From contig DATGIF010000015.1 in the NCBI GenBank assembly GCA_035295845.1, forward strand, positions 75,151-139,150: a stretch of 64,000 nucleotides of DNA, in the 5' to 3' direction. The DNA is from Palsa-892 sp035295845 (lineage in GTDB: Bacteria > Pseudomonadota > Alphaproteobacteria > Rhizobiales > Xanthobacteraceae). Below the pieces are notes generated by a model. The model had not been told where the DNA came from. It made no database searches and saw nothing but the letters and a program-made list of their open reading frames with translations. Position numbers and translations under genes: made by a program. Numbering within the stretch: position 1 is the stretch's first letter; each line of letters starts with the position of its first letter. Positions 50,280-59,383 of this stretch are shown here, piece after piece.

Positions 50280-50807
50280 GTGGCGACGACTAAAGCGGCC
50301 GAGCATCCAACCCGACGGGACTTCCTCTATATCGCGACCTCCGCCGTCGGCGCCGTCGGCGCCGCTGCCGCCATCTGGCCGCTCATCAATCAGATGAACC
50401 CCGACGCTTCGGTGCTGGCGCTGTCGTCGACCGAGGTCGATCTTTCGCCGATCGCCGAAGGTCAGATCATCACCGTGAAGTGGCGCGGCAAGCCGGTGTT
50501 CATCTCCCACCGCACCAAGAAGGAAATCGAGGAAGCGCAGTCGGTGAAGCTTTCCGATCTGCCCGATCCGCAGCCGGACGAGGCGCGGGTGAAGAAGGGC
50601 AAGGAGCAATGGCTGGTGCTGATCGGCATTTGCACGCATCTCGGCTGCGTGCCGCTCGGCCATCAGGGCGACTATGACGGCTGGTTCTGCCCCTGCCACG
50701 GCTCGCAATACGATACTTCCGGGCGCATTCGCCGGGGTCCGGCGCCGGCCAATCTCGCGATTCCGCCCTACGAATTCGTCTCCGATACCAAGATCCAGGT
50801 CGGCTGA
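50280..50807 (+). CDS. petA: Rieske iron-sulfur subunit of cytochrome bc1
   Basis: This 175-residue protein has a GTG start with AAGGA upstream. N-terminal Tat-like anchor RRDFLYIATSAVGAVGAAAA; Rieske motifs CTHLGC and CPCHGS supply two Cys and two His for the 2Fe-2S cluster. First gene of the three-gene bc1 operon; the 232-bp upstream gap should hold its promoter. Confidence 0.96.
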   Translation: MATTKAAEHPTRRDFLYIATSAVGAVGAAAAIWPLINQMNPDASVLALSSTEVDLSPIAEGQIITVKWRGKPVFISHRTKKEIEEAQSVKLSDLPDPQPDEARVKKGKEQWLVLIGICTHLGCVPLGHQGDYDGWFCPCHGSQYDTSGRIRRGPAPANLAIPPYEFVSDTKIQVG

Positions 50808-50818
50808 CGGGGCGCACC

Positions 50819-52084
50819 ATGGCTGGACACGGCACGTATCAACCGCAGAACCCGATCCTGAGATGGTTCGAGCGCCGCCTGCCGGTGCTCTCGTTTCTGA
50901 ACGATGCGTTCGTCACCTATCCGACGCCGCGCAATCTGAATTACTGGTGGACCTTCGGCGGCATCCTCGCCTTCATGCTGGCGGTGCAGATCGTCACCGG
51001 CATCGTGCTGGTGATGCACTACACGCCGACTTCGAGCGGCGCCTTCGATTCCGTCGAGCACATCATGCGCGACGTGAACTTCGGCTGGCTGTTGCGCTAC
51101 ATTCACGCCAACGGCGCCTCGATGTTCTTCCTCGCCGTCTATATCCATATTTTCCGCGGCATCTATTACGGATCGTACAAGGAGCCGCGCGAGGTTCTAT
51201 GGATTCTCGGCGTCATTATCTTTTTGCTGATGATGGCGACGGCGTTCATGGGCTACGTGTTGCCGTGGGGCCAGATGAGCTTCTGGGCGGCGACCGTCAT
51301 CACCAATCTGTTCACGGCCATTCCCGTCTTCGGCAATGGGATCACCCAATGGCTGTGGGGCGGCTATGCGGTCGACCAGCCGACGCTGCAGCGCTTTTTC
51401 TCGCTGCACTACCTGTTGCCGTTCATGATCGCGGGCGTCGTGGTGCTGCACATCTGGGCGCTGCATCACGTAGGCCAAGGCAACCCGCTCGGCATCGACG
51501 TGAAATCCGAGCGCGACACCGTGCCGTTCACGCCCTATGCCACGGTGAAGGACAATTTCGCGCTCGTCTGTTTCATGATCCTGTTCGCCTGGTTCGTGTT
51601 TTACATTCCGAACTATCTCGGCCATCCCGACAACTACATCCCGGCGAACCCGCTGCAGACGCCGCCGCATATCGTGCCGGAATGGTATTTCCTGCCGTTC
51701 TACGCGATCCTGCGCGCGATCCCGAACAAGCTGTTGGGCGTCACGGCGCTCTTCTCCTCGATCATGGTTCTCGCCTTTTTGCCGTGGCTCGATACCTCGA
51801 AAGTGCGCTCGGCTCGCTTCCGGCCGCTCTACAGGCAATTCTTCTGGGCGCTCGTGATTGTCTGCATCGGGCTCGGCTATCTCGGCTCGAAGCCCGCCGA
51901 GGGCGGCTATGTGTTGGTCGCACGCGTCTTCACCGCCTATTACTTCATCCACTTCCTGGTGATCCTGCCGGCGCTCGGCTATCTCGAAACGCCGCGGCCG
52001 CTGCCGACCTCGATTTCCGAACCGGTTTTGAAGAAGAACGGCGCCGCGGTGGCGATGGGCGCGCGGGCGCCCGGAAAAGACTGA
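50819..52084 (+). CDS. petB: Cytochrome b subunit of the bc1 complex
   Basis: This 421-residue membrane protein has about eight helices, starting NYWWTFGGILAFMLAVQIVT. Haem ligands lie in RYIHANGASMFFLAVYIHIF and in HYLLPFMIAGVVVLHIWALH; the Qo-site PEWYF motif is in VPEWYFLPFYAILRA. The gene ends before petC; it is not fused to cytochrome c1 as in Bradyrhizobium fbcH. Confidence 0.97.
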   Translation: MAGHGTYQPQNPILRWFERRLPVLSFLNDAFVTYPTPRNLNYWWTFGGILAFMLAVQIVTGIVLVMHYTPTSSGAFDSVEHIMRDVNFGWLLRYIHANGASMFFLAVYIHIFRGIYYGSYKEPREVLWILGVIIFLLMMATAFMGYVLPWGQMSFWAATVITNLFTAIPVFGNGITQWLWGGYAVDQPTLQRFFSLHYLLPFMIAGVVVLHIWALHHVGQGNPLGIDVKSERDTVPFTPYATVKDNFALVCFMILFAWFVFYIPNYLGHPDNYIPANPLQTPPHIVPEWYFLPFYAILRAIPNKLLGVTALFSSIMVLAFLPWLDTSKVRSARFRPLYRQFFWALVIVCIGLGYLGSKPAEGGYVLVARVFTAYYFIHFLVILPALGYLETPRPLPTSISEPVLKKNGAAVAMGARAPGKD

Positions 52085-52092
52085 GCCGCACC

Positions 52093-52920
52093 ATGCGCAA
52101 AATCGCCTTGATCTTGTTTGCCGGCGCGGCCTTGGCGACCTCATCGGCCTTCGCGCAGGAACAGCAAGAAACGCCCATTCCGCCGCGGCAATCGTGGAGC
52201 TTCGCAGGGCCGTTCGGCACCTTCGATCGCGCGCAGATCCAGCGCGGCTTCCATGTCTATCGCGATGTCTGCTCCGCTTGCCACGGCATGAAGTACCTCT
52301 CCTTCCGCAACCTCGCGCAGCCGGGCGGTCCCGGATATACGGAAGCGCAGGCGAAGCAGGTGGCGAGCGAATACCGCATCAATGACGGGCCGAACGACAA
52401 GGGCGAGATGTTCGACCGGCCGGGCAGGCTCTCCGATTATTTTCCCTCGCCCGATCCAAACGAACAGGCGGCGCGCGCGCGCTTCAACGGCGCCCTGCCG
52501 CCGGATCTGTCGGTGATCGCCAAGGCGCGCGGCGCGGAAGCCGGTTTCCCGGCGTTCGTCTTCGACGCATTCCGGCAATATCAGGAAGCGGGACCGGATT
52601 ACATTTTCTCTTACGTCACGGGATATGAGAACCCGCCGGCCGATGTGAAGCTTGCCGACGGGCAGTTCTGGAACAAATATTTCCCCGGCCACCGCACGGC
52701 CATGCGGCCGCCGCTGCAGAACGGTCAGGTCGAATACACCGACGGCACGCCGGCCACGGTCGAGCAATATGCTCGCGACGTCTCCGCCTTCCTGATGTGG
52801 GTGGCGGAGCCGAACTTGGAGGCGCGCAAGCGCATCGGCTTCCAGGTGATGATCTTCCTGATCATTTTCGCGGGGCTCGCCTATTTCACCAAGAAGAAGG
52901 TGTGGTCCGGCCTGCACTGA
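52093..52920 (+). CDS. petC: Cytochrome c1 subunit of the bc1 complex
   Basis: This is a 275-residue protein with signal peptide MRKIALILFAGAALATSSAF, haem c motif VCSACHGMKYLSF, the axial Met in FPGHRTAMRPPL, and a C-terminal anchor helix (VMIFLIIFAGLAYF) ending in a basic tail. Starts 8 bp after petB. A terminator follows. Confidence 0.96.
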   Translation: MRKIALILFAGAALATSSAFAQEQQETPIPPRQSWSFAGPFGTFDRAQIQRGFHVYRDVCSACHGMKYLSFRNLAQPGGPGYTEAQAKQVASEYRINDGPNDKGEMFDRPGRLSDYFPSPDPNEQAARARFNGALPPDLSVIAKARGAEAGFPAFVFDAFRQYQEAGPDYIFSYVTGYENPPADVKLADGQFWNKYFPGHRTAMRPPLQNGQVEYTDGTPATVEQYARDVSAFLMWVAEPNLEARKRIGFQVMIFLIIFAGLAYFTKKKVWSGLH

Positions 52921-52950
52921 GCCGCGGGCGAGCGCGCAATTCTTCTTAGG

Positions 52951-52980
52951 ATGGCCGGCGCAACCCGGCCATTTTCGTTT
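52951..52980 (+). terminator. Rho-independent terminator after the bc1 operon
   Basis: The stem ATGGCCGG / CCGGCCAT (52951-52958 and 52965-52972) is followed by TTTCGTTT. Confidence 0.85.
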
Positions 52981-53012
52981 CGGCTAATGCTAGGCTAGTC
53001 GCGGAGGGGCGG

Positions 53013-53882
53013 ATGGCGCGCGCGTTGCTCGGCATCATCGGCGGTTCCGGCTTCTACGATTTGCCGGGACTGGAAAAGATCGAGGAACTTTCGCTCGAAA
53101 GCCCGTGGGGCGAGCCGTCCGACCGGCTGCGGCGCGGCGAGATCGGCGGCAAGCCCGCGGTGTTTCTCGCCCGCCATGGACGCGGCCACCGCGTGCCGCC
53201 CAGCGACATCAATTACCGGGCGAATATCGACTGTCTGAAGCGCGCGGGCGTCACCGATCTCGTTTCGCTCTCCGCCTGCGGCTCGTTCCGCGAGGATTTG
53301 CCGCCGGGCACCTTCGTGCTCGTCGATCAGTTCATCGATCGCACCTTCCGGCGCGCGACGAGCTTCTTCGGGCCCGGTTGCGTCGCGCATGTGTCGATGG
53401 CGCAGCCGGTGGGGCCGAAGCTCGTCGATCGCATCGCCGCCGCGGCCGCTGCCGAAGGCGTCAAGTTCAAGAAGGGCGGCACCTACGTTTGCATCGAGGG
53501 ACCGCAGTTCTCGACCAAGGCCGAGAGCCTCGCCTTCGAGGCCGAAGGCTGGAGCGTGATCGGCATGACCAACATGCCGGAGGCGAAGCTCGCGCGCGAA
53601 GCCGAGATCACCTACGCTACGGTCGCCATGGTGACCGATTACGATTCCTGGCATGAGGAGCACGGGCCCGTGGATGTGTCGGCGATCCTGAACGTGATGA
53701 AAGAGAATTCCGCGCATGCGGCGCGGCTGGTTTCGCGGCTCGCGCGCGATTTTCCCGCCGAGCGCGAGCCCTGTCCCGCGGGCTCCGATCGCGCGCTTGA
53801 TTTTGCGATCGTCACGCCGCCGGAATTTCGCGATCCGGTGCTGGTGCGAAAGCTCGCCGCGGTGGCGGGGAGGGTGCTGTGA
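53013..53882 (+). CDS. mtnP: S-methyl-5'-thioadenosine phosphorylase
   Basis: This is a 289-residue protein. IIGGSGFYDLPGLEK at the N-terminus, FLARHGRGHRVPPSDINYRA, CIEGPQFSTKAESLAF and GMTNMPEAKLAREAEI are the MTAP landmarks. It releases adenine from methylthioadenosine; the next gene, apt, recycles adenine. Stop overlaps the apt start. Confidence 0.94.
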   Translation: MARALLGIIGGSGFYDLPGLEKIEELSLESPWGEPSDRLRRGEIGGKPAVFLARHGRGHRVPPSDINYRANIDCLKRAGVTDLVSLSACGSFREDLPPGTFVLVDQFIDRTFRRATSFFGPGCVAHVSMAQPVGPKLVDRIAAAAAAEGVKFKKGGTYVCIEGPQFSTKAESLAFEAEGWSVIGMTNMPEAKLAREAEITYATVAMVTDYDSWHEEHGPVDVSAILNVMKENSAHAARLVSRLARDFPAEREPCPAGSDRALDFAIVTPPEFRDPVLVRKLAAVAGRVL

Positions 53883-54430
53883 CCAAGCCGCAAAAACCCC
53901 CGGTCGATCTCAAGGGGCTGATCCGCACGATTCCGGACTATCCCAAGCCCGGGATCATGTTTCGCGACATCACGACGCTGTTGCTCGATCCGCGCGGGCT
54001 ACGCGCGGCCGTGGACGGGCTGATCCTGCCTTTCGTGAACATGCCGATCGATCTCGTTGCCGGCATCGAGGCGCGCGGGTTCATTCTCGGCGGCGCGGTC
54101 GCGCATGAATTGGGCAAGGGCTTCGTGCCGGTGCGCAAAAAAGGCAAACTGCCGCACAAGACCATCGGGCAGGAATATCAGCTCGAATACGGCGTCGACG
54201 CGGTGGAAATCCATGCCGACGCCATCGCGCCGGGGCAGCGGGTGTTGCTCATCGACGACCTGATCGCGACCGGCGGCACGGCGGAGGCGGCGATCGAGCT
54301 CGTGCGCCGCTCCGGCGGCGAGCTCGCGGCCGCGGCCTTTATCATCGACTTGCCGGAGCTTGGCGGCTCCGACCGGCTGAAGCTCCGTGGCGTCGCGGTG
54401 CACACGCTCGTTAACTTCGAAGGACATTGA
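53879..54430 (+). CDS. apt: Adenine phosphoribosyltransferase
   Basis: This 183-residue protein has a GTG start overlapping the mtnP stop (GTGA). Motifs: IPDYPKPGIMFRDITTLL, GIEARGFILG, and the PRPP loop VLLIDDLIATGGTAEA. It turns adenine plus PRPP into AMP, the salvage step that uses the product of MtnP, which fits the coupling. Confidence 0.95.
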   Translation: MTKPQKPPVDLKGLIRTIPDYPKPGIMFRDITTLLLDPRGLRAAVDGLILPFVNMPIDLVAGIEARGFILGGAVAHELGKGFVPVRKKGKLPHKTIGQEYQLEYGVDAVEIHADAIAPGQRVLLIDDLIATGGTAEAAIELVRRSGGELAAAAFIIDLPELGGSDRLKLRGVAVHTLVNFEGH

Positions 54431-54433
54431 AGC

Positions 54434-55621
54434 TCAGGCCGAGCGGTCCCCGGCAAAGAACGGCCGCAGCAGAAGCGCGAGCGGAACCGTCAAGAGCACG
54501 AAGGCTGCGACGAGCGCGAGCGTGACGCCGACGCCGAGGCGGTCGCCGACAAAGCCATAGAGCATCGGCGATAAGGCGCCGGCGCCGATGGTGCCGGTGT
54601 AGAAAATGCCGAAGGCGCGCTGACGCCTTTCCGGCAACACCAAGTCCGGCACCGAGCCATAGAGCACCGATGACGTGCCGTTCAGCGCGAAGCCGATCAG
54701 CGGCAGGAGCGCAAGCTCGCTCCACAGCGGCAAGGGCAACAGTGCGAGAATGCCGACCGCCGTCAGGCCTTCGGTGAGACAGACAGTCGCGATCGTCCCG
54801 ATGCGGGCGCCGAGAAAGGCGCAGCCGAGCTTGCCCGTGGCGCCGCCCGCGAAGACCAAGAGCAGCGCGAAACCGATCGCCGGCGTGTCGGCGCCCTTCA
54901 TCTTCAGGAGGAAGGGCAGAAAGGTGAGGAACGCCATGCGGGTGGCGCTGTCGAGCACGCCGATCGAAAGCAACAGCGGAAAGCCGAAACGTTGCGGGCG
55001 CGGGGCGGCGCGATTTTCCGCCGTGTCTTCCGTTCGCTCGTCCTCGATCGCGGGCGTGAGCGTGAAAATCAGCCCGGCCGCGGCGATGCCGAACAGCCCC
55101 AACAAGGCGAGCGTCGGCCGCCATGGTAATGCCACGAGGAGAAGCGCCGTCAGCGCCGGAAACGCCATTTTCCCAAGGTCGCCGGCGAAATTATAGGTGC
55201 CGAGCGCCGTGCGCGAGCGCGCGCTTTCATAGGCGCGGGCAACGAGGGCGGAGGCGACCGGATGCTGCACGCTGGCACCGAGGCCGCCGATGACGAGCGC
55301 AATCACGAGCGAAACGAAACCGGTGCTGGCGCCGGCGAGACAATAGCCGGCGCCGCCGATCGCGACCGACGCCGCGAGCATCAGCCGCGCGCCGAGGCGA
55401 TCGGCGAGCAGGCTCGACGGAATTTGAAAGCTCGCCATCGCGCCGGAGAAAAGCCCGCGGAGGGCGCCGATCTCGGCGTAGCTCAAGCCGAACTCCGCCT
55501 GCCAGACCGGCAACAGAACGTAGAGAAGGTCGCTATAGCCGTCGAAGAGTGCGTGCGCGCCGGTGGCGGCGGCAAGCGCGCGGCGCTCGCTCCGGCGCGC
55601 CGAGGCGGCGGCCGCGGTCAA
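54434..55621 (-). CDS. MFS transporter
   Basis: A TTG at 55619-55621 overlaps the stop of the upstream MaoC gene (TTGA); starting there gives 395 residues and a sensible N-terminus before HALFDGYSDLLYVLLPV. About twelve hydrophobic helices; loop motifs like LADRLGARLMLAAS and GKLGCAFLGARIG. The substrate is not known; the FSR/YbfB-like branches are similar in general layout. Confidence 0.82.
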   Translation of the reverse strand: MTAAAASARRSERRALAAATGAHALFDGYSDLLYVLLPVWQAEFGLSYAEIGALRGLFSGAMASFQIPSSLLADRLGARLMLAASVAIGGAGYCLAGASTGFVSLVIALVIGGLGASVQHPVASALVARAYESARSRTALGTYNFAGDLGKMAFPALTALLLVALPWRPTLALLGLFGIAAAGLIFTLTPAIEDERTEDTAENRAAPRPQRFGFPLLLSIGVLDSATRMAFLTFLPFLLKMKGADTPAIGFALLLVFAGGATGKLGCAFLGARIGTIATVCLTEGLTAVGILALLPLPLWSELALLPLIGFALNGTSSVLYGSVPDLVLPERRQRAFGIFYTGTIGAGALSPMLYGFVGDRLGVGVTLALVAAFVLLTVPLALLLRPFFAGDRSA

Positions 55622-56094
55622 GCCGATCGCCGTTCGATGAAGGCGATGTTCTCGATTTCGTACACGCGCTCGCCCTTCTGATTGGTGCCGGTGGTGCGCA
55701 TGTGCACGATGCCCCACTGCGGGCGCGAGGCCGAGGCCCGCGTCTCGATCACCTCGCTCGCGAATACGACGCTGTCGCCGGCATAGATCGGCTTCAGCCA
55801 TTTGAGGTTCTTGAATCCGGGCGAGGGGCCGATCTTCGCTGGCCTTTCGCCGCGCGCGATCATCTCGGCGGCGAGGCGCTTGTGGTAATCGACGATGAGA
55901 CGCATGCAGGCGGCGGTCGAATGCCAGCCGGAGGCGCAGAGCGCGCCGAAATGCGAATGCCGCGCGGCTTCTTCGTCCATGTGAAACGGCTGCGGGTCGT
56001 AGCTCCGCGCGAAGCGCTTGATTTCCTCGGCGCTAAACGTGTGCTTGCCGAGATCGCGCCGGTCGCCGATCTGGATGTCGTCGAAAAATTTCAT
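55618..56094 (-). CDS. MaoC-like (R)-hydratase, downstream copy
   Basis: The ATG at 56092-56094 gives 158 residues starting MKFFDDIQIGDRRDLGKHTF. Hot-dog fold motif FARSYDPQPFHMDEEAARHS has the Asp and His of the hydratase site; GWHSTAACMRLIVD follows. The start overlaps the stop of the second MaoC gene. Probably acts on CoA thioesters. Confidence 0.88.
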   Translation of the reverse strand: MKFFDDIQIGDRRDLGKHTFSAEEIKRFARSYDPQPFHMDEEAARHSHFGALCASGWHSTAACMRLIVDYHKRLAAEMIARGERPAKIGPSPGFKNLKWLKPIYAGDSVVFASEVIETRASASRPQWGIVHMRTTGTNQKGERVYEIENIAFIERRSA

Positions 56095-56561
56095 TCCGCG
56101 GCCTCGCGCTTTCGCTTGGCGAACATGCCGGGATAGTTCGAATCGAGCACCACCTCGCCGTGCTGGTTCAGCACTTCGCAACGGCATTGCACGAAGCCCA
56201 TGTCCGGCCGGCTTTTCGGCTCGCGCTTGCCGATCACGGTGAGGCGGACGGAGAGATCGTCGCCCGGCCGCACCGGCTTCAGCCACTTCACCTCGTCGAC
56301 GCTCGGCGCGCCCATCGAGGCCGCGTTCACCAGAAGGCCGTCATAGATGAGCCGCATCATGATCGCGCAGGTGTGCCAGCCGGAAGCCGACAAGCCGCCG
56401 AGCAGCGTTTTCTTCGCCGCCTCCTCGTCGAGATGCATGGGCTGCGGGTCGTATTCGGAGGCGAAGGCGATGATTTCCTGGCGCGTGATCGTGCGCGGCC
56501 CATGCGTCATGGACCAGCCGACGGTGAAATCCTCGAAATAAAGACGGGGCGTCGCGGGCAT
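56091..56561 (-). CDS. MaoC-like (R)-hydratase, upstream copy
   Basis: This 156-residue protein is similar to the next gene: FASEYDPQPMHLDEEAAKKT and SASGWHTCAIMMRLIYDG, with the same Asp and His. The two copies are overlapped (ATGA), suggesting a heterodimer or a recently duplicated hydratase. Substrate unknown. Confidence 0.88.
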   Translation of the reverse strand: MPATPRLYFEDFTVGWSMTHGPRTITRQEIIAFASEYDPQPMHLDEEAAKKTLLGGLSASGWHTCAIMMRLIYDGLLVNAASMGAPSVDEVKWLKPVRPGDDLSVRLTVIGKREPKSRPDMGFVQCRCEVLNQHGEVVLDSNYPGMFAKRKREAAE

Positions 56562-56638
56562 TGCGTTTCGCGATCAAGCACGGAAATGCGGCTTTGTCAT
56601 CCCGGCGCGATGCAAGGCAGCCCTACCTTGCGCGCGAC

Positions 56639-57736
56639 TCAGTTGGCAAAACGGAAATGCATCACGTCGCCGTCGGCGACGACATAATCCTTGCCCTCGA
56701 GCCGCAATTTTCCCGCCTCGCGCGCGCCCGCCTCGCCGTTGCCCGCGACGTAGTCGTCATAGGCGATGGTTTCCGCGCGGATGAAGCCCTTCTCGAAATC
56801 GGTATGGATGACGCCGGCCGCCTGCGGCGCGCGGGTTCCGCGCACAATCGTCCAGGCGCGGGCCTCCTTCGGGCCGGCGGTGAAATAGGTGACGAGATCG
56901 AGGAGGCCGTAGCCGGCGCGGATCAGCCGGTCGAGACCGGGCTCCTTGAGACCGACGGCGGAAAGATATTCGGCGCGCTCGGCCGTGGGCAACATCGCGA
57001 TCTCGGCTTCGATCTTGGCCGAGATGACGACGGAAGCCGCGCCTTCCTTTTTGGCCTTGGCCTCGACTGTTTTCGAAAATGAATTGCCGGTCGCGGCGGA
57101 CGCCTCGTCGACGTTGCAAACGTAGAGAACGGGCTTCGCGGTGATCAGGCCAAGCATCGCGAACGCCGGTTCTTCCTCGGGCTTCCGGGCGACGAGGCGC
57201 GCGGGCTTGCCTTCGGACAAGAGCGCGATCGCCCGCCGGACGAGGTCGAGTGCCACGATCGATTCCTTGTCGTTGCCGCGCGCTTTCTTTTCCAGCGCAT
57301 CGACGCGTTTCTCCAGGCTTTCAAGATCGGCGAGCATCAGTTCGGTCTCGACGGTGGCCGCGTCGGCGAGCGGATCGATCTTGCCCTCGACATGGGTGAT
57401 GTCGGTGTCCTCGAAGCAGCGGAGCACATGCGCGATCGCGTCGACCTCGCGGATATGAGCGAGGAACTGGTTGCCGAGACCCTCGCCTTTGGAGGCGCCG
57501 CGCACGAGGCCGGCGATGTCGACGAAGGTGAGCCGCGTCGGGATAATCTCGGCGGAGTGGGCGATTTTCGCGAGCGTCTCCAGCCGCGGATCGGGCACCG
57601 CCACCTCGCCGAGATTGGGCTCGATGGTGCAGAACGGATAATTCGCCGCCTGCGCCGCGGCGGTCTGCGTCAATGCATTGAAGAGCGTGGACTTGCCGAC
57701 ATTCGGCAGGCCGACGATGCCGCACTTGAATCCCAT
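56639..57736 (-). CDS. ychF: YchF, redox-regulated ATPase/GTPase of the Obg family
   Basis: The ATG at 57734-57736 gives 365 residues starting MGFKCGIVGLPNVGKSTLFN (G1). TFVDIAGLVRGASKGEGLGN is G3; CNVDEASA occupies the G4 position, the YchF type that prefers ATP. The C-terminus has the TGS domain (LVTYFTAGPKEARAWTIVRG, MHFRFAN). A palindromic repeat separates it from pth. Confidence 0.95.
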   Translation of the reverse strand: MGFKCGIVGLPNVGKSTLFNALTQTAAAQAANYPFCTIEPNLGEVAVPDPRLETLAKIAHSAEIIPTRLTFVDIAGLVRGASKGEGLGNQFLAHIREVDAIAHVLRCFEDTDITHVEGKIDPLADAATVETELMLADLESLEKRVDALEKKARGNDKESIVALDLVRRAIALLSEGKPARLVARKPEEEPAFAMLGLITAKPVLYVCNVDEASAATGNSFSKTVEAKAKKEGAASVVISAKIEAEIAMLPTAERAEYLSAVGLKEPGLDRLIRAGYGLLDLVTYFTAGPKEARAWTIVRGTRAPQAAGVIHTDFEKGFIRAETIAYDDYVAGNGEAGAREAGKLRLEGKDYVVADGDVMHFRFAN

Positions 57737-57762
57737 GGCCGACCTTCTGGTTAGTTTTTTTG

Positions 57763-57817
57763 CTGAAGCATGATCTTTTCCGAAAACCGGTTCCCACTTT
57801 TCGGGATCATGCTTCAG
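57763..57817. repeat. Dispersed palindromic repeat, copy 3
   Basis: CTGAAGCATGATC and its reverse complement GATCATGCTTCAG enclose TTTTCCGAAAACCGGTTCCC. Longest arms of the three copies. The pth stop codon (57807-57809) and its last two codons are in the repeat. Confidence 0.88.
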
Positions 57818-58415
57818 GCCCGTTGTCGGCGGTTTGCGGAAGGCCGCGCGCCTGCAGGAACAGGTGCACGCGGTTCTGGAATTCCTCCGGCCGGCCCCTG
57901 ACCAGGAATTCGGCGGCATCGGCGACCGCCTCGCATACCGCCTCGACCCAGCCGCGCTCTTCCTTGAAGAAGTCCGAGAGCACGTAAGGCTGGACGAGAT
58001 CCTTGTTGCCGGGATGGCCGACGCCCATCCGCACGCGCATGTAGTCGTTGCCGCACATCGCGGTGATCGAGCGGAGCCCGTTATGGCCGGCGTTGCCGCC
58101 GCCGATCTTCACGCGCACCTTGGCAGGCGCGAGATCAATCTCGTCATGAAGCACGACCACTTCTCCGATCGCGAGCTTGTAAAAGTGCTGCGCCGCCTGC
58201 ACGGCGAGGCCCGATTCGTTCATGAAAGTCTCAGGCTTCAGGAGAAGAACCCGCTCACCCGCGATTTCGCCTTCCGCCGCCTCGCCATGAAAGCGCCGCC
58301 GCCACGGCGCGAGGCGGTGGCGGCGGAAAATGGCATCGGCGGCGAGGAAACCGATATTGTGCCGGTTTCCGGCAAAGCGCGGTCCCGGATTGCCGAGCCC
58401 CGCGAGCAGCCACAT
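57807..58415 (-). CDS. pth: Peptidyl-tRNA hydrolase
   Basis: The ATG at 58413-58415 gives 202 residues starting MWLLAGLGNPGPRFAGNRHN, with N and H of the active site; FMNESGLAVQ, LHDEIDLA and GGGNAGHNGLRSI follow. It rescues ribosomes by releasing peptides from tRNA. rplY lies 20 bp upstream on the same strand, the usual rplY-pth pair. Confidence 0.95.
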   Translation of the reverse strand: MWLLAGLGNPGPRFAGNRHNIGFLAADAIFRRHRLAPWRRRFHGEAAEGEIAGERVLLLKPETFMNESGLAVQAAQHFYKLAIGEVVVLHDEIDLAPAKVRVKIGGGNAGHNGLRSITAMCGNDYMRVRMGVGHPGNKDLVQPYVLSDFFKEERGWVEAVCEAVADAAEFLVRGRPEEFQNRVHLFLQARGLPQTADNGPEA

Positions 58416-58435
58416 GGCGAGCCTCCCGGCAAGCG

Positions 58436-59203
58436 TTACTTCTTGCCCTTGTCGCCACCCTTCGCATCGGCCGCGGGAGCCGCGGCGCCTTCGGCGGGAG
58501 CGGCAGCGCCTGGCGCCGCCGCCGCACCTTCGGCGCCTTCGACCGGCGCGCCTTCGATACCGGGCACGGCACCGGCAAGTGCCGCCGCCGCGGCTTCGGC
58601 TTCCTTCTGCTTCGCGAGCAGCTGCTCTTCGAGGTAACCCGAGGAGGACACGATGGTCGCCACGGTGAAGTCGCGATCGCGGATCACCGGGCGAACCTTC
58701 TCCGGCAGCTTGATCGCCGAAATGTGCAGCGAATGGCCGATCTCGAGGCCGGTGAGGTCGGCGGTGATGAAATCGGGGATCGCATCCGCCGGACACAGAA
58801 ATTCGACAGTGTGGCGGACGATGTTCAGCGTGCCGCCGCGCTTGATGCCGGGAGCCGCGTCCTGATTGATGAACTTCACCGGCACCGCGACGCGGACGGT
58901 GGCGCCCGGCGCCACGCGCTGGAAATCGACGTGGGTGGGGTGGTCGCGCAGCGGATCGAGCTGGTAGCCGCGCGAGATGACCTCGTGCTTCTGGCCGTCA
59001 ACGTCGACGCTGAACAGCGTCGTGAGGAAGTGGCCGGCATGGATGCGGTGGGTGAGTTCGGCGGCGTCGAGCGAAATCGAAACAGGGGGCTTCTTGTCGC
59101 CGTAGATGACGCCGGGCACGCGCCCGGCGCGACGCGTACTGCGGGCGGCCCCCTTGCCGGCCTTCGGACGCGCGGTAGCCTTCAGCTCTTGCTTGGCAGC
59201 CAT
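58436..59203 (-). CDS. rplY: 50S ribosomal protein L25 / general stress protein Ctc
   Basis: The ATG at 59201-59203 (MAAKQELKATARPKAG) gives 255 residues. N-terminal L25 domain (GRVPGVIYGDKKPPVSISLD, THVDFQRVAPG), then the TL5/Ctc C-terminal domain (LPEKVRPVIRDRDFTVATIV). The last ~50 residues are Ala/Pro/Gly-rich and disordered, ending GGDKGKK, an extension common in alphaproteobacteria. Binds 5S rRNA. Confidence 0.94.
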   Translation of the reverse strand: MAAKQELKATARPKAGKGAARSTRRAGRVPGVIYGDKKPPVSISLDAAELTHRIHAGHFLTTLFSVDVDGQKHEVISRGYQLDPLRDHPTHVDFQRVAPGATVRVAVPVKFINQDAAPGIKRGGTLNIVRHTVEFLCPADAIPDFITADLTGLEIGHSLHISAIKLPEKVRPVIRDRDFTVATIVSSSGYLEEQLLAKQKEAEAAAAALAGAVPGIEGAPVEGAEGAAAAPGAAAPAEGAAAPAADAKGGDKGKK

Positions 59204-59383
59204 AGTCTCAGTCCTTTTCTTAAGTCCGGGCCGCCTCCAGGGGTGCGGGGCGCCGGGCGGCGTTCCTATAGCGAGATCGGCGCCGTGATGCAACGCGGCA
59301 TGAAGGAGGGAACCGGCTTGTCGAGGTTCTGTCCGCCATGCCACTTCTGGCGCGCTTTCTCTTGGGGGAAAAGATCGCCAAAG

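Noticed and set aside
50674..52920. Long frame covering petA end, petB and petC
   Set aside because: Only the last 275 codons are real (cytochrome c1); the rest is an out-of-frame reading of petB.
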